Source: Flammeovirgaceae bacterium (lineage in GTDB: Bacteria > Bacteroidota > Bacteroidia > Cytophagales > Cyclobacteriaceae). From it: a stretch of 64,000 nt of DNA. The stretch is taken from contig JADJRT010000007.1 in assembly GCA_016712035.1 (NCBI GenBank), positions 133,872 to 197,871 of the forward strand, given 5' to 3'. Positions 38,189 through 48,435 of this stretch are shown one piece after another; positions within the stretch are counted from its first letter, which is position 1; each line of letters starts with the position of its first letter. The translations under genes were made by a program, and so were the position numbers. The notes beneath the pieces were generated by a model. The model worked only from the letters and a program-made list of their open reading frames with translations, was not told the origin of the DNA and ran no database searches.

Positions 38189-39378
38189 TAGCCACCTCTA
38201 AGGAAGTTAGACTTCTGATTGCTAAATTTTTATTCCAATTCAATTCGTCCGTAGCAAGATGCAATCCCGGAAAAGCAAGGAACAATTCTTCAAGGGCTAT
38301 CCTTGATTGTAATTTCCCCAACCAATCACCTAAACAAAAATGAATTCCTGAACCAAAAGCGAGGTGCCGGTTTTGTGTACGATTAAGAATTAACTCATCC
38401 GGTCTATCAAAAATTTCAGGGTCGCGATTGGCTGCTCCCAAACAAAGCGTAACTGTACTTCCATTTGGTATGGTTTTTCCATGCACATTCATATCGCACG
38501 ATGCTATTCTGCCGAGCAATTGTACAGGTGGATTAAAGCGAAGAAGCTCATCGATTGCTAAATCCCATTCCTGCGAAGAGCGAGCTGCATTAGAGTCTTT
38601 TGTCAAATGGTAAACTCCAACACCAATCAGGCCCGAAGTTGTTTCTTCGCCTGCTGTAAATAGAAAAATGCAAATTGAGATTAGTTCGGCCTCAGAAAGC
38701 GGCTCTTGCGATTTTTCGTTCGCTGCGAAAATTTTATAAAGCAATCCTTCTTCGTGCATTTTCTTTTCTCTCATTGTGATTCTGAAGTACTCGATAAATT
38801 CTTTTGATGCATGATGAATGAGCACCAGGTCTTTAACCGTTATATAAAGATCAAGGGCCTTAATCAGTTTAAGTGCCAAGTCTTTCAAATACCTATGGTC
38901 GGCTGAGTCAATGCCTAAAATGTTGGTCATGGTAAGAGCCGGAAGTGCCTGACCAAATTCCTTCACCACGTTAAATTTCTCTTTATTGAATTTTGATATG
39001 AGTTCCTTTGCTCCTAAGCGAACAAGATTCTCAATATCATGATTTACCCACACACCCTGAATAAATTTGCGTACCCGCGTGTGCTGGGGGCGGATTGAGA
39101 AAAAGAATGAAATGACTCATCGCCTGAGCGATTGCTTGAAAATCCATTTCTTGGGTGTTGAGATATTCAACCCCGCGCTTTATCCACGCTAATCGATTGC
39201 CAGCCTGATACCGATTGTCTTTTAGAATGGACTTCACGTCCTCATAACGAGTAATAATCCATTCTTTGGTTTGTGAGAGGTGCACCGAATCGATTTGCTG
39301 CAACTTCTTATACATCGGATAGGGATCTGCAAAATTTGCTTCGTCCCATGGCTTCCAAAGTAAGGTGGTTTTGTTCAT
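38181..39378 (-). CDS. Cytochrome P450 (one frameshift)
   Basis: About 399 residues, typical for soluble bacterial P450s. Hallmarks: I-helix 'FTAGEETTSGLIG', K-helix 'DELLRFNPPVQLLGR' (ExxR), and haem-binding loop 'HLAFGSGIHFCLGDWLGKLQ' with the Cys ligand. The N-terminal part reads 'PWDEANFADPYPMYKKLQQI'. At about 39088 a run of five C has one base too many; with four, 'FLNPPQHTRVRKFIQGVW' restores the C-helix region. Monooxygenase of unknown substrate; often these act on carrier-bound acyl or aminoacyl chains, and an ACP gene is nearby. It lies 12 bases after the TIGR03032 gene. Confidence 0.93.
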
Positions 39379-39390
39379 CTCAATCGAATT

Positions 39391-40507
39391 CTACTCCTTA
39401 TTATCTTTATTGCTTGGTGCTGTCCAATAATTTCCCTGAGGCAAAGTGATTGCCATCAGATGATCTTCTTTATAGTGATTGAGAACTCCAGGCCGTCTGG
39501 TTTTTGGAAGCACGCGGACGTCATAGATTTCCTCTACGCTGTTTTCATACTTGATGTGACCGATCAATCGACCGGTTGATAGTTGAATCACAGCAACTCC
39601 GCAGAAGATAGATTCAGACGCAATAGGTAAGTCACCAAATGCTTTACTGGTTGTACGCAATTTCGAGAGTCCTACGAATATGTAATCTCCAATCTTATCC
39701 ATACCACGTACAAAACCATTTAGTTTTTGCACTACATTATATTTTCCACTTTGTACGTCAACTTGAACTATTTCGCCTGATGCTGACAGGAGAACAAAGA
39801 ATTTATTCTCGTAAAGACGAGGTGAATGTGGCATAGGCAAGCCATCCAAAATAATCTCCTGGTCCGGGGCATGTATAATTATGCCACCTTTTGCTTTCTT
39901 GGCACGCCAGCCTCCGCCAGAATCGGTGTTACCCAATGCTGTTACGTATTTGATTTCTCCTTGGTCTAATGCCATTCCATTCAAATGGCATTGGTCAGTG
40001 GGTTGAAGTGATGAAATGAATTTCGGTTTCCATATAGGTGAGAAACTAAACTGCTCGTTAATTTTTGAAATACATGAAAATCGGGTGGTTACTCCGATTA
40101 AACCAGTATCAGTAAATGCTAAATCATGAATGTCAAGTTCACCCGTATAATAAACCGAACGGGGCAAATATAATGCGTCATACGTATTCGGCTGTTTTTG
40201 GAAAAGTGGCTGCTAAACCAGGCGTGTTGGCGAGTACGACTACTTCGCTGCGAGTGGCAATAGCCATTTGCTGATCGCGAATTGCGATACCCATTGGTTT
40301 TTTAAAAGACCGTGGCAGTTGAATTAAGGATTTTTTATCCGTTGCACTAATGAAAATAACCTTGCCGGCCTGATATGTACTGATTGCCAGCGTGCATCCC
40401 AAACTACTCAGTAGTTCGGGTAAACCTTCAGTGTACGAACATGTAAAGGGGCGAAGTTCTGTATCCATAAAGTATGAATGGTTAAACTTATCAAAAAATT
40501 TTCCCAT
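39391..40507 (-). CDS. TIGR03032 family protein (one frameshift)
   Basis: About 371 codons. Strongly conserved family features: 'SLGCTLAISTYQAGKVIFIS', 'IAIRDQQMAIATRSEVVVL', 'YPNTYDALYLPRSVYYTG'-like joint, 'ELDIHDLAF', 'DQCHLNGMALDQGEIKYVTA', 'GGWRAKKAKGGIIIHAP', 'GLPMPHSPRLYENKFFVL'. An extra A in the run near 40186 breaks the frame exactly in the joint; removing it gives 'PKQPNTYDALYLPRSVYY'. Probably a beta-propeller; the family has no established function. Same strand as and just upstream of the P450, so likely one transcript. Confidence 0.88.
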
Positions 40508-40527
40508 TTTAAAGGTTTGTATAGCTT

Positions 40528-41070
40528 ATGAGGGCTCCAAAAGCAGCTAATAGTACTTCATTAAATGGAACCGTAATTTGGTTTACCGGGCTTTCTGGTG
40601 CGGGTAAAACAACCTTGGCTGTAGCGTTAAAAAAGAAATTGGAAGTAACGGGTCAGGCTGTTTTACGTATTGGATGGAGATCAATTACGCAAAGGGTTAA
40701 ATTCAGACTTGGGGTTTTCTGATGCAGATCGATCGCAAAACATTCGCAGAGCAGCTGAAGTTGCCAGACTTTTTGCAGAAGCTGGCAATTGTGTATTAGC
40801 AACTTTCATTTCGCCTTTTGAAGCAGATCGGAGAATAGCCAGACAGATTATTGGAAACCGTTTCATAGAAGTCTTTGTATCATGCCCTATATCCGTTTGC
40901 GAGAAACGAGATGTAAAGGTCTTTATAAAAAAGCACGTGCCGGAGCGATAACCCAGTTCACAGGTATTGATTCTCCTTATGAAGCACCGGCAGCCCCCGA
41001 TATAACTATTCCTTCAGCGGAAAAAACCGTTGAAGAGGCAATTAATATAATATGGGAGAAGTTATTGTAA
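40528..41070 (+). CDS. cysC: Adenylylsulfate (APS) kinase (two frameshifts)
   Basis: About 181 codons. P-loop 'WFTGLSGAGKTTLAVALKKK', then a missing base near 40672 leads to 'LDGDQLRKGLNSDLGFSDAD' and 'RSQNIRRAAEVARLF', hallmarks of CysC. A second missing base near 40918 leads to 'GLYKKARAGAITQFTGIDSP' and 'YEAPAAPDI'. Makes PAPS from APS and ATP, the donor for sulfotransferases. No cysDN or sulfotransferase is seen in the window. Divergent from the TIGR03032 gene, four bases ahead of the antiporter gene. Confidence 0.93.
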
Positions 41071-41073
41071 TTA

Positions 41074-42667
41074 ATGAATAACATAGCCACCATATTATTA
41101 CTCCTCGCTGTTGTTACGGCTTTGGCACAAGTAACTGATCGCATTCGTATTCCGTATCCCATTTTATTAGTACTTGCCGGGATTGGAATTGGTCTCGTAC
41201 CGGGGTTACCTGCAATGAAAGTAGATCCTGAAGTTGTTTTTCTAATCTTTTTACCGCCCGTGCTTTATGCAGCCGCCTGGAATACTTCCTGGCCGGATTT
41301 TAAACAATCGATACGGCCCATCTCATTATTAGCAATAGGATGTGTGCTGTTTACAATGGTTATAGTAGCTATTGCAGCACATGAATTTATACCGAATTTT
41401 GGCTGGCTCGAGTCATTCGTATTGGGTGCGATTGTTTCGCCCCCGGATGCGGTAGCGGCTACAGCAGCAACCAAAGGATTGAAAGTACCTAAAAGGATTA
41501 TTACCATCCTGGAAGGGGAGAGTTTGGTGAATGATGCCACCGGCCTGATAGCTTACCGGTATGCGATTGCAGCAACCGCCTCAGGCACCTTTATTTTTTT
41601 GGTTGGCGGGTATTAACTTTTTTTTACGTAGCAGTACTTGGTATAATTTTAGGATTGGCCGTGGGGTATCTTTTTTCTGGATTCATAAAATAACTCCAAA
41701 CAATGCTACTACGGATACTACGTTTACATTATTAGCACCCTATGCAGCTTATCTGGTGGCAGAAGAATTTCATGCATCGGGCGTATTAGCGGTTGTAGCT
41801 GCCGGTTTATTTTTAAGTCCACGTTCTTCCGAAGTTTTTTCTAATCAAACCCGAATTCAAGCAGCAGCGGTTTGGGATACGATCATCTTTATTCTTAATG
41901 GCGTGATTTTTATTCTGATTGGGTTACAACTCCCTATAATTCTTGGGCATATCACCAGTAATACGCTAGGCACCTTATTTTGGTATGGTGCTATTGTTAG
42001 TTTGGCAACGGTAGTAGCGCGCATATTATGGGTTTATCCAGGGGCATACTTGCCGCGGTGGTTGAGTAAAAGTATTCGCACAAAGGAGACAGATACCAAT
42101 CTTAGAGGTGTAACCATTATTGCCTGGTCGGGTATGCGCGGCATCGTTTCGCTTGCCGCAGCATTGGGTTTGCCTTTGATGATTTCTGAAACCAAAGCAT
42201 TCCCCAATCGCGACCTAATTATCTTCTTAACCTTTTGTGTGATTTTCGTTACGCTCGTTTTGCAGGGTATGACCTTGCGGAAATTAATTCAATGGTTAGG
42301 TATAAAATTAGATAACCGCCATATTATAGAGGAAGAAAACTTCCGACTAAAGCTTGCCTCTCAGGTGATTGAGCATATTGAAGAAAACTATTCGCTTGGT
42401 TTGAGTGATACTGTTTTGAACCAAATTAAAACCAAATATGAAATTCGTATTCAACGAATTCGTAAAGATAAGTCGGAGCAAAGTATGACTGCAGAGCAGA
42501 TTTATGAACTACACCAGATACAATATCAACTTATTAGGATGAAACGGAAAGCTATTTTAGCAATGCGTAAGCGAGGCGAAGTTAGCGATGAAGTGGTACG
42601 TAAGATTGAATATGAGCTGGATTTGGAGGAAGCAAGATTAGCCTTGGATCATCATTCGCAAGGCTAA
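41074..42667 (+). CDS. CPA1 family Na+/H+ antiporter (NhaP-like, frameshifted)
   Basis: About 530 codons. Membrane helices throughout the first 400 residues. Key CPA1 blocks: 'LIFLPPVLYAAAWNTSW', 'LGAIVSPPDAVAATA' with the two ion-binding acidic/neutral positions, 'LEGESLVNDATGLI', and 'GMRGIVSLAAALGLP' in the second half. Indels near 41610 and 41690 interrupt a transmembrane segment; between them the right reading is 'FFYVAVLGIILGLAVGYLF'. The soluble C-terminal helix ('HHIEEENFRLKLASQVIEH'-like) is typical. Exchanges H+ for Na+ or K+ at the inner membrane. Confidence 0.92.
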
Positions 42668-42678
42668 TCTCCTGAGTC

Positions 42679-43470
42679 TTATAGTTTTCGCAACCAGATA
42701 TTTCTGAATTGAGTTTTATTGCCATGATCCTGTAAAGAGATTACATCGTCACCATGTGAGGAAGGATAATTATGCAACCCGATGTATAAGGTAAGCCCAT
42801 TAATAGTAGTGTTGTTTTGAACTACTACGCCATTATGCAGTACCGTTATCCGGGCCGGAGCGTCCAGTCCACCTTCTTCTTTGAATCGGGGTGCTGTATA
42901 GATCACATCATACGAATTCCACTCCAGCGGACCACGCATAACGTTTACAAGAGGCGCATGGTCTTTGTAGATACTGCCGGCCTGTCCGTTTCTATAAGTG
43001 CGATTGTTATAAGAATCAAGAATTTGCAGTTCATACCGATTCTGAAAGAACACCCCGCTGTTGCCACGGCCTTGGCCAACATTTTCAACTAAATCGGGGG
43101 CGCTAAATTCAATGTGCAATTGGCAATCGCCAAATTTCATTTTGGTTTGAATTCCACCTGAGCCCGGAACAACTTCCATGTGATCGTTATTTACAATTTT
43201 CCAAGGGGCAGGTTTGCTAGCATCTTTCTGACTTACCCATTGGTCAAGATTTTTCCCATTAAATAATATAATAGCATCAGAGGGAGCATCGCCCAACATT
43301 TTAGCTGGTGTAATTACCTTAACTTCTGGCTCCCAGATTTCAGTCATTTCTGGTTTCATGGGCATAGGCGAAACCTCTGGTGGGGTACTAGGATAACCCT
43401 GGCCTAATGCCTGTATAGCGCTAATTAAAGTAAGTGCTATAATGCTTGTCCACCTTGCGTTTGATTTCAT
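42679..43470 (-). CDS. DUF1080 (3-keto-disaccharide hydrolase-like) secreted protein
   Basis: 263 residues with a signal peptide ('SIIALTLISAIQALGQ'). The DUF1080 domain reads 'AIILFNGKNLDQWVSQ', 'GIQTKMKFGDCQLHIEFSAP', 'GRGNSGVFFQNRYELQILDS', and ends 'FRNIWLRKL'. A concanavalin-like fold found in sugar-utilisation regions of Bacteroidota and Planctomycetes; some members hydrolyse 3-keto-glycosides. Together with the Gfo/Idh/MocA gene, typical partners in that chemistry, but the two are far apart here. Confidence 0.92.
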   Translation of the reverse strand: MKSNARWTSIIALTLISAIQALGQGYPSTPPEVSPMPMKPEMTEIWEPEVKVITPAKMLGDAPSDAIILFNGKNLDQWVSQKDASKPAPWKIVNNDHMEVVPGSGGIQTKMKFGDCQLHIEFSAPDLVENVGQGRGNSGVFFQNRYELQILDSYNNRTYRNGQAGSIYKDHAPLVNVMRGPLEWNSYDVIYTAPRFKEEGGLDAPARITVLHNGVVVQNNTTINGLTLYIGLHNYPSSHGDDVISLQDHGNKTQFRNIWLRKL

Positions 43471-43481
43471 AGTAAGTTCTT

Positions 43482-44651
43482 TTAAGTATATTTTTCTGTT
43501 CTAAACATCAAAGCCAAGATACCAAGTATCGGACCAATAGCCAAGGCCATGTAAATTTTTTGTGTATTTAGAACGGATATTAAAACACCCATGAGTTGGA
43601 TACTTATGATTGTAACCGCGAAACCTATACTGTTTACAATTGTCCAAGCGGTTCCGCGCGATTCTTCAGGCGCATGTTGTGCAACTCATGTAGAAAACAA
43701 AGGTGAGTCGGCTATAACAACAAGTCCCCAAAAGAAAAGAAAGATCAGAAGAACATAAACAGAATCTTGCGTTAAAAACAACGGTGATAGGAGGCAACAA
43801 ATTCCTGACAAAGACAATGAAAGTGTGGCCAGTGTTTTAGCCTTATAAATCTGCGAAAGCAATCCACTAATAACACATGCTAGCCCACCGGAGGCTATGA
43901 TTAGAAAAGAAAACAGGGGCACGTTAAGGTTGATCATTGAATTTTGACTTTTCCATGTAACGAGCATAACGGGTACAAAAGCCCAAAACGTATATAACTC
44001 CCACATATGGCCAAAGTAGCCAAAGGCAGCTGATCGGAATTGCCATTTTTTAAACCCCGCGAGAAAAGCAGTAAGGGATAATGACTTGCCTGGTTTGCGA
44101 TGTGGACCATCGGGAACAAACAAAATCATCATAACCCCTCCAACCAACGACAGGGTAGAAGTAGCAAAGATGACATAACGCCAGGGAAATTCTGCCGTTA
44201 GGCTCTTTAACAAGTGAGGAAACGCAGTACCAACCACCAGCGCACCAACTAAAAAACCAAGGGACTTGCCGAGTCCTTTCTGGAAATGATCAGAGGCAAT
44301 CTTCATCCCGACAGGATAGATGCCCGCCAGAAAGAAACCTGTTAAAAAACGAGCACCTAAAAGAGCCGATGTTGGAATTCCATAAATACATATGGCAAGA
44401 TTGAATGCTGCAGCTATCAAAGAGCTAACAAAGAAGACTCGGGAGGGAGAAAATCGATCGGCAATCGTGAGGAGTGCAAACACTAAGGTGCCTGTAATAA
44501 AGCCAAATTGAACTGCACTGGTTAGATGAGAGAGGAAGTTGGAGTCAACATTTAAATCTATAATAATGTCAGGGAGAATGGCGTTGCCCGCAAACCACAA
44601 AGAGGTGCATAAAAACTGAGCGAGTACGATAACAAAAAGAACTCGTTTCAT
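43482..44651 (-). CDS. MFS transporter with one in-frame TGA
   Basis: About 388 codons, 12 predicted helices. 'LARFLTGFFLAGIYPVGMKI' and 'GKSLGFLVGALVVGTAFPHL' are typical of a sugar/drug-type MFS N-half. The frame reaches 'ADSPLFST', then a TGA at 43686-43688, and continues in the same frame with 'VAQHAPEESRGTAWTIVNSI' to a natural TAA at 43482. Leu (TTA/TTG) is the likely original at the stop. TGA is used as an ordinary stop elsewhere in the window (e.g. 26104-26106), so recoding is unlikely. Substrate unknown. Confidence 0.85.
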
Positions 44652-44719
44652 TTTTGTTTAGTCGCACATTGAACTGACTGAAATTGATTTTTAGAAAGTA
44701 TTGAAAAAGGGCACTTAGA

Positions 44720-45091
44720 TTACTTTACGGAAACTAAATCAATGATTCCCTTTAATTCATTTACAGCTTTTGTTTCGGCCTCGCTAACCTTACCATCGGC
44801 ATGAATGATATCGTACATATCGGCATAGATTTTATAACGCTGCGCGAATTTGATATGATCGAAATGTTTAAACGATTCCTTTATGATGTCATGATTTTTT
44901 GAGTCATCTATTTTGTTATAGGCAATTACGGCCTCATCAAATCTTTTTTTGTGATCACCCTCAATTGGAAAGTGCTTATTCATTTTTTCCAGGATCACCC
45001 GCTCTTCATCAGGATGCATGGCTCCATCTGCAAATGCCATATGCACATATAAATAGAGTACGAAGTCGCTGAATGTTTTATGTATTACCAT
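44720..45091 (-). CDS. TerB-like small protein
   Basis: 123 residues, all helical. Resembles the TerB domain: 'MAFADGAMHPDEERVILEKM' in the first half and 'YDIIHADGKVSEAETKAVNE' in the second, two Asp/Glu-rich helix turns that often bind a metal in TerB. Cytoplasmic; role in stress or tellurite-type resistance known only for distant relatives. Follows the groEL end with a shared terminator. Confidence 0.85.
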   Translation of the reverse strand: MVIHKTFSDFVLYLYVHMAFADGAMHPDEERVILEKMNKHFPIEGDHKKRFDEAVIAYNKIDDSKNHDIIKESFKHFDHIKFAQRYKIYADMYDIIHADGKVSEAETKAVNELKGIIDLVSVK

Positions 45092-45122
45092 AGGTCAACA
45101 AGTTGCTGACTTAAAGGTAAAT

Positions 45123-45158
45123 AAAAAAGGCTTCGCACATGATGCAAAGCCTTTTTTT
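45123..45158. terminator. Terminator between groEL and the TerB-like gene
   Basis: Stem aaaaaaggctt / aagccttttttt (45123-45133 and 45147-45158) with a ~13-base loop. It lies just after the groEL stop on the minus strand, and both ends carry A/T runs. Confidence 0.88.
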
Positions 45159-45174
45159 ATTGGATTACAGAAGA

Positions 45175-46803
45175 TTACATCATTCCACCCATTCCGCCAC
45201 CGTGTGGCATAGCAGGGGCTTCTTTTTCTTCTGGAATTTCAGAAACAACAGCCTCTGTAGTTAGCAATAAGCCAGCAATAGAAGCAGCGTTTTCAAGCGC
45301 CAGACGAGCCACTTTCGTAGGATCGATAATACCGGCTGCGAAGAAGTCTTCAAACTTGTTCGTACTGGCATTATAACCGAAGTCTTTCTTGCCATCGCGT
45401 ACTTTATTTACGATCACAGAACCTTCCTGGCCTGCATTTTCTGCTATGGTTCTTAAAGGAGACTCAAGCGCCAGGCGTACAATGTTTACACCTGTAGTTT
45501 GATCCTCATTATCGGTAACTACATTTTTCAATGCTTCACTAGCACGAATGTAGGCTACACCACCACCAGGGATAATACCTTCCTGAACGGCAGCACGGGT
45601 TGCGTGCAAAGCATCATCAACACGGTCTTTCTTCTCTTTCATTTCAACTTCGGTAGCTGCTCCAATGTAAAGGATGGCAACACCACCGGAAAGTTTAGCC
45701 AAACGCTCTTGTAACTTCTCCTTATCGTAATCTGAAGTTGTTACATCAATCTGAGCTTTGATTTGACTTACACGAGCTGTGATTTCATTTTTCTTACCAG
45801 CACCATTAACAATAATTGTATTGTCTTTGTCGATGTTGATCTTTTCAGCACGGCCTAAGTATTCAAGCTTAGCATCTTCCAGCTTCATGCCTGTCTCTTC
45901 AGAAATCACTTTACCACCGGTTAATACAGCAATGTCTTCCAACATAGCCTTTCTGCGATCGCCAAATCCAGGAGCTTTTACAGCAGCCACGCGCAGGGCA
46001 CCACGAATCTTATTAACAACCAGAGTTGCCAAGGCTTCGCCTTCCACTTCTTCAGAGATAATCAACAAAGGCTTGCCTGTTTGAGCAGTTGCTTCTAATA
46101 CAGGAAGTAATTCCTTCATAGAAGAAATCTTCTTGTCATAGATAAGGACATAAGGGCTCTCAAGTTCAGCCTCCATTTTTTCCGTGTTGGTAACGAAATA
46201 AGGAGATAGATATCCGCGATCGAATTGCATACCTTCTACCGTTTTTACTTCGGTTTCAGTTCCTTTCGCTTCTTCTACCGTGATAACACCATCCTTGCCT
46301 ACTTTTTCCATGGCAGTGGCAATCATCTTTCCAATTTCGGTATCGTTGTTAGACGATATGGTAGCAACTTGCGTAATTTCCTGTGAGCCTTTGATGTTTT
46401 TAGATTGCTTATGCAAGTTTTCGATAACTGCGTCAACGGCTTTATCAATACCACGCTTTAAATCCATTGGGTTTGCACCCGCAGCAACGTTCTTAATGCC
46501 ATGGCCATAAATTGCCTGAGCAAGAACAGTAGCTGTGGTTGTTCCGTCACCAGCTGCATCAGCTGTTTTAGAGGCAACTTCTTTTACTAATTGTGCGCCC
46601 ATGTTTTCGATGGGATCTTTCAAATCGATTTCTTTTGCTACCGACACTCCATCTTTAGTAACGGTAGGAGCACCAAATTTTTTATCAAGAATTACGTTGC
46701 GTCCCTTAGGACCCAAAGTAACTTTAACAGCATCTGCCAATTTATCAACGCCTCTCTTTATTCTGTCACGGGCCGCTGTATCGAATGTAATTTCCTTAGC
46801 CAT
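45175..46803 (-). CDS. groEL: Chaperonin GroEL
   Basis: 542 residues, full length. ATP site 'KVTLGPKGRNVILDKKFGAP' and 'GDGTTTATVLAQAI', apical domain 'SPYFVTNTEKMEAELESPYV', and 'VEEGIIPGGGVAYIR'-type hinge. The C-terminal tail ends 'MPHGGGMGGMM', the usual GGM cap. Forms the 14-mer folding chamber with GroES, encoded 27 bases upstream. One of the few long intact genes here. Confidence 0.99.
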   Translation of the reverse strand: MAKEITFDTAARDRIKRGVDKLADAVKVTLGPKGRNVILDKKFGAPTVTKDGVSVAKEIDLKDPIENMGAQLVKEVASKTADAAGDGTTTATVLAQAIYGHGIKNVAAGANPMDLKRGIDKAVDAVIENLHKQSKNIKGSQEITQVATISSNNDTEIGKMIATAMEKVGKDGVITVEEAKGTETEVKTVEGMQFDRGYLSPYFVTNTEKMEAELESPYVLIYDKKISSMKELLPVLEATAQTGKPLLIISEEVEGEALATLVVNKIRGALRVAAVKAPGFGDRRKAMLEDIAVLTGGKVISEETGMKLEDAKLEYLGRAEKINIDKDNTIIVNGAGKKNEITARVSQIKAQIDVTTSDYDKEKLQERLAKLSGGVAILYIGAATEVEMKEKKDRVDDALHATRAAVQEGIIPGGGVAYIRASEALKNVVTDNEDQTTGVNIVRLALESPLRTIAENAGQEGSVIVNKVRDGKKDFGYNASTNKFEDFFAAGIIDPTKVARLALENAASIAGLLLTTEAVVSEIPEEKEAPAMPHGGGMGGMM

Positions 46804-46830
46804 AATATTAATTTAGTATTTAGTTAAACA

Positions 46831-47109
46831 TTAAACTGTTCCGAAAATGTCGGAGTTACGCATAATAAGGTATTCTTTGCCATCAATGGTAATTTCAGTA
46901 CCGGAGTACTTGCCATAAAGCACCTGATCGCCAACCTTTACTGTTACCGGTTTGTCTTTTAATCCATCGCCCACTGCGATTACTTTACCTTTTTGTGGTT
47001 TTTCTTTTGCTGTATCCGGAATGATAAGTCCGGAAGCTGTTTTTTGTTCTGCCGGAGCAGCTTCTACAAGCACTCGGTCTTCATTTGGTTTGAAATTGAT
47101 TTTTGCCAT
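46831..47109 (-). CDS. groES: Co-chaperonin GroES
   Basis: 92 residues, full length. 'FKPNEDRVLVEAAPAEQKTA' and mobile loop 'SGLIIPDTAKEKPQKGKVIA', with 'VKVGDQVLYGKYSGTEI'. First gene of the groES-groEL operon, preceded by a good promoter candidate. Heptameric lid of the GroEL cavity. Confidence 0.99.
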   Translation of the reverse strand: MAKINFKPNEDRVLVEAAPAEQKTASGLIIPDTAKEKPQKGKVIAVGDGLKDKPVTVKVGDQVLYGKYSGTEITIDGKEYLIMRNSDIFGTV

Positions 47110-47223
47110 ATTGGATTATAAATTTATAGTTATACAGTTTTCAACTGACGTTGCACGATGATCGAAATCCGTGCCATTTCATTGATTTTTACCCTTTCTG
47201 ACACATTTTGATCGATTGGGGTG

Positions 47224-47256
47224 CAAAGATGGAAAATTTTGTCACACTTGGCGCAA
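47224..47256 (-). promoter_or_regulatory. Promoter candidate of groESL
   Basis: On the minus strand CATCTTTG (complement of 47224-47231), one base from the Bacteroidetes -7 consensus TAnnTTTG, is 22 bases downstream of a TTG (47254-47256). About 115 bases ahead of the groES start. No CIRCE-type inverted repeat was seen. Confidence 0.6.
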
Positions 47257-47329
47257 CCGTATATAAGCAAAATGGCAGTTTGTCATGAATTTGGATTTTT
47301 CGTATACTTAAGAAGTAAATTTATAAGCT

Positions 47330-48047
47330 ATGGATCGACTAAAGGACAATTGGCTTACTGAAGGATTAATTGATTTCGAATACAAGAAGTATCAACTTCT
47401 AGCTTACTTTAAAGAAGTAAAAAGCTCGTTTAATAGGGTTGAATTATATCCTTTCTTGTCAGATCTGGTTTTCCATTACCGGAATCTTGTCTCCCTAAAG
47501 GAAAATCATTCCCTGTTACGAGATTCGTTTCCTAAAGAACTATCGCAAGAAGGTCTTAAAAATCTTGAACTGAACTATAAGCGTATGATCGAAGATGATT
47601 TCCTTATGCAGGAAATCGAATCTATCATTGAGTTTGCGTTACCACAATTTAAAAACTCCCTCGATCAAGGCTCCTACATTTACGAGTTAATTGAATCAAA
47701 ATGCGAAATAACACCTATTGGGCTAACCCTCACTTTATGCCAATGAAGGCTATCTATTCGTTAGTCAGCCACCGGAGAAAGAAACCTATATTTATAGATA
47801 TCAAGTAACAATTTTCGAACAAAGTTCGGAGACCATGAGGGGCTTAAATACGGTCTACCTCCAAACGGCTAAAAGAACCCTAAGTTCAACTTATGAAAAT
47901 CTTAAACTCAGTTTAATTAAGGAATATACAGAGCTACCCAATCCTTCCGTTTATCTGGTAAAGTCTAAACTCAAAGTTCCCTTTGACCAGACGTTAATGC
48001 CGGTGGCTAAAAGATTACTGGTTAAACAAATATCAAAAGCTGCATAA
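47330..48047 (+). CDS. Conserved hypothetical protein (one frameshift)
   Basis: About 239 codons, no signal or membrane segment. First part 'MDRLKDNWLTEGLIDFEYKK' and 'IYELIESKCEITPIGL'. Near 47725 an extra base shifts the frame; the other frame continues 'LYANEGYLFVSQPPEKETYI' and 'VPFDQTLMPVAKRLL' to the end. The first half is helical, the second beta-rich. The opening block reads like a family restricted to Cytophagales; no function is known. Ends before a bidirectional terminator. Confidence 0.8.
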
Positions 48048-48052
48048 AAAAA

Positions 48053-48078
48053 AGACCCCCGTAATGAGGGTCTCAATT
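48053..48078. terminator. Bidirectional terminator between convergent genes
   Basis: Stem agaccc / gggtct (48053-48058 and 48068-48073; the first arm sits in agaccccc, 48053-48060) with A run before and T run after. It lies between the 47330 gene and the convergent secG, so it may serve both. Confidence 0.85.
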
Positions 48079-48094
48079 TTTAAAATCTTTGCTA

Positions 48095-48433
48095 TTATTT
48101 TGGCTCAGAGGCGGCAGGTGTGGCCGGCTGCTCTGTTTTCTGAAGATCAATATTTGAACCTTGTTGCTCTTTGGCCCTTTCTAGAATTTCGTCCGTACCT
48201 CCAATATTTGGGGTAGCGAAATTGGTGGCCAATGAAAAGACCATGATGGCAATTGCAAATCCCCAGGTTAATCGCTCAAGCAAATCCCCGGTCTTTTTAA
48301 CACCAATCATGTTACTAGCGCCCGATCCACCAAACTGGCTGGATAGCCCGCCACCTTTTGAATTCTGAGCAAGAACCACCAATACTAATAGTACTGAGCT
48401 AAAAATGGCTAAACTGATAAATAAGATATACAT
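48095..48433 (-). CDS. secG: Preprotein translocase subunit SecG
   Basis: 112 residues. The first membrane helix is followed by 'LVVLAQNSKGGGLSSQFGGS', the SecG hallmark, and a second helix 'TWGFAIAIMVFSLATNF'. The C-terminal tail is Gln/Pro/Ala-rich. Part of the SecYEG channel. Last gene of the miaB - sigma-54 - lptE - secG run, three bases after the preceding gene. Confidence 0.95.
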   Translation of the reverse strand: MYILFISLAIFSSVLLVLVVLAQNSKGGGLSSQFGGSGASNMIGVKKTGDLLERLTWGFAIAIMVFSLATNFATPNIGGTDEILERAKEQQGSNIDLQKTEQPATPAASEPK

Positions 48434-48435
48434 AA

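Noticed and set aside
7114..43688. Stop-codon recoding (TAG and TGA read as sense)
   Set aside because: Both codons end ordinary genes in the window (TAG at 8368-8370, TGA at 26104-26106), and only one in-frame case of each was noted.
47110..47329. CIRCE-type HrcA operator upstream of groES
   Set aside because: No 9-base inverted repeat with the expected spacing was found.
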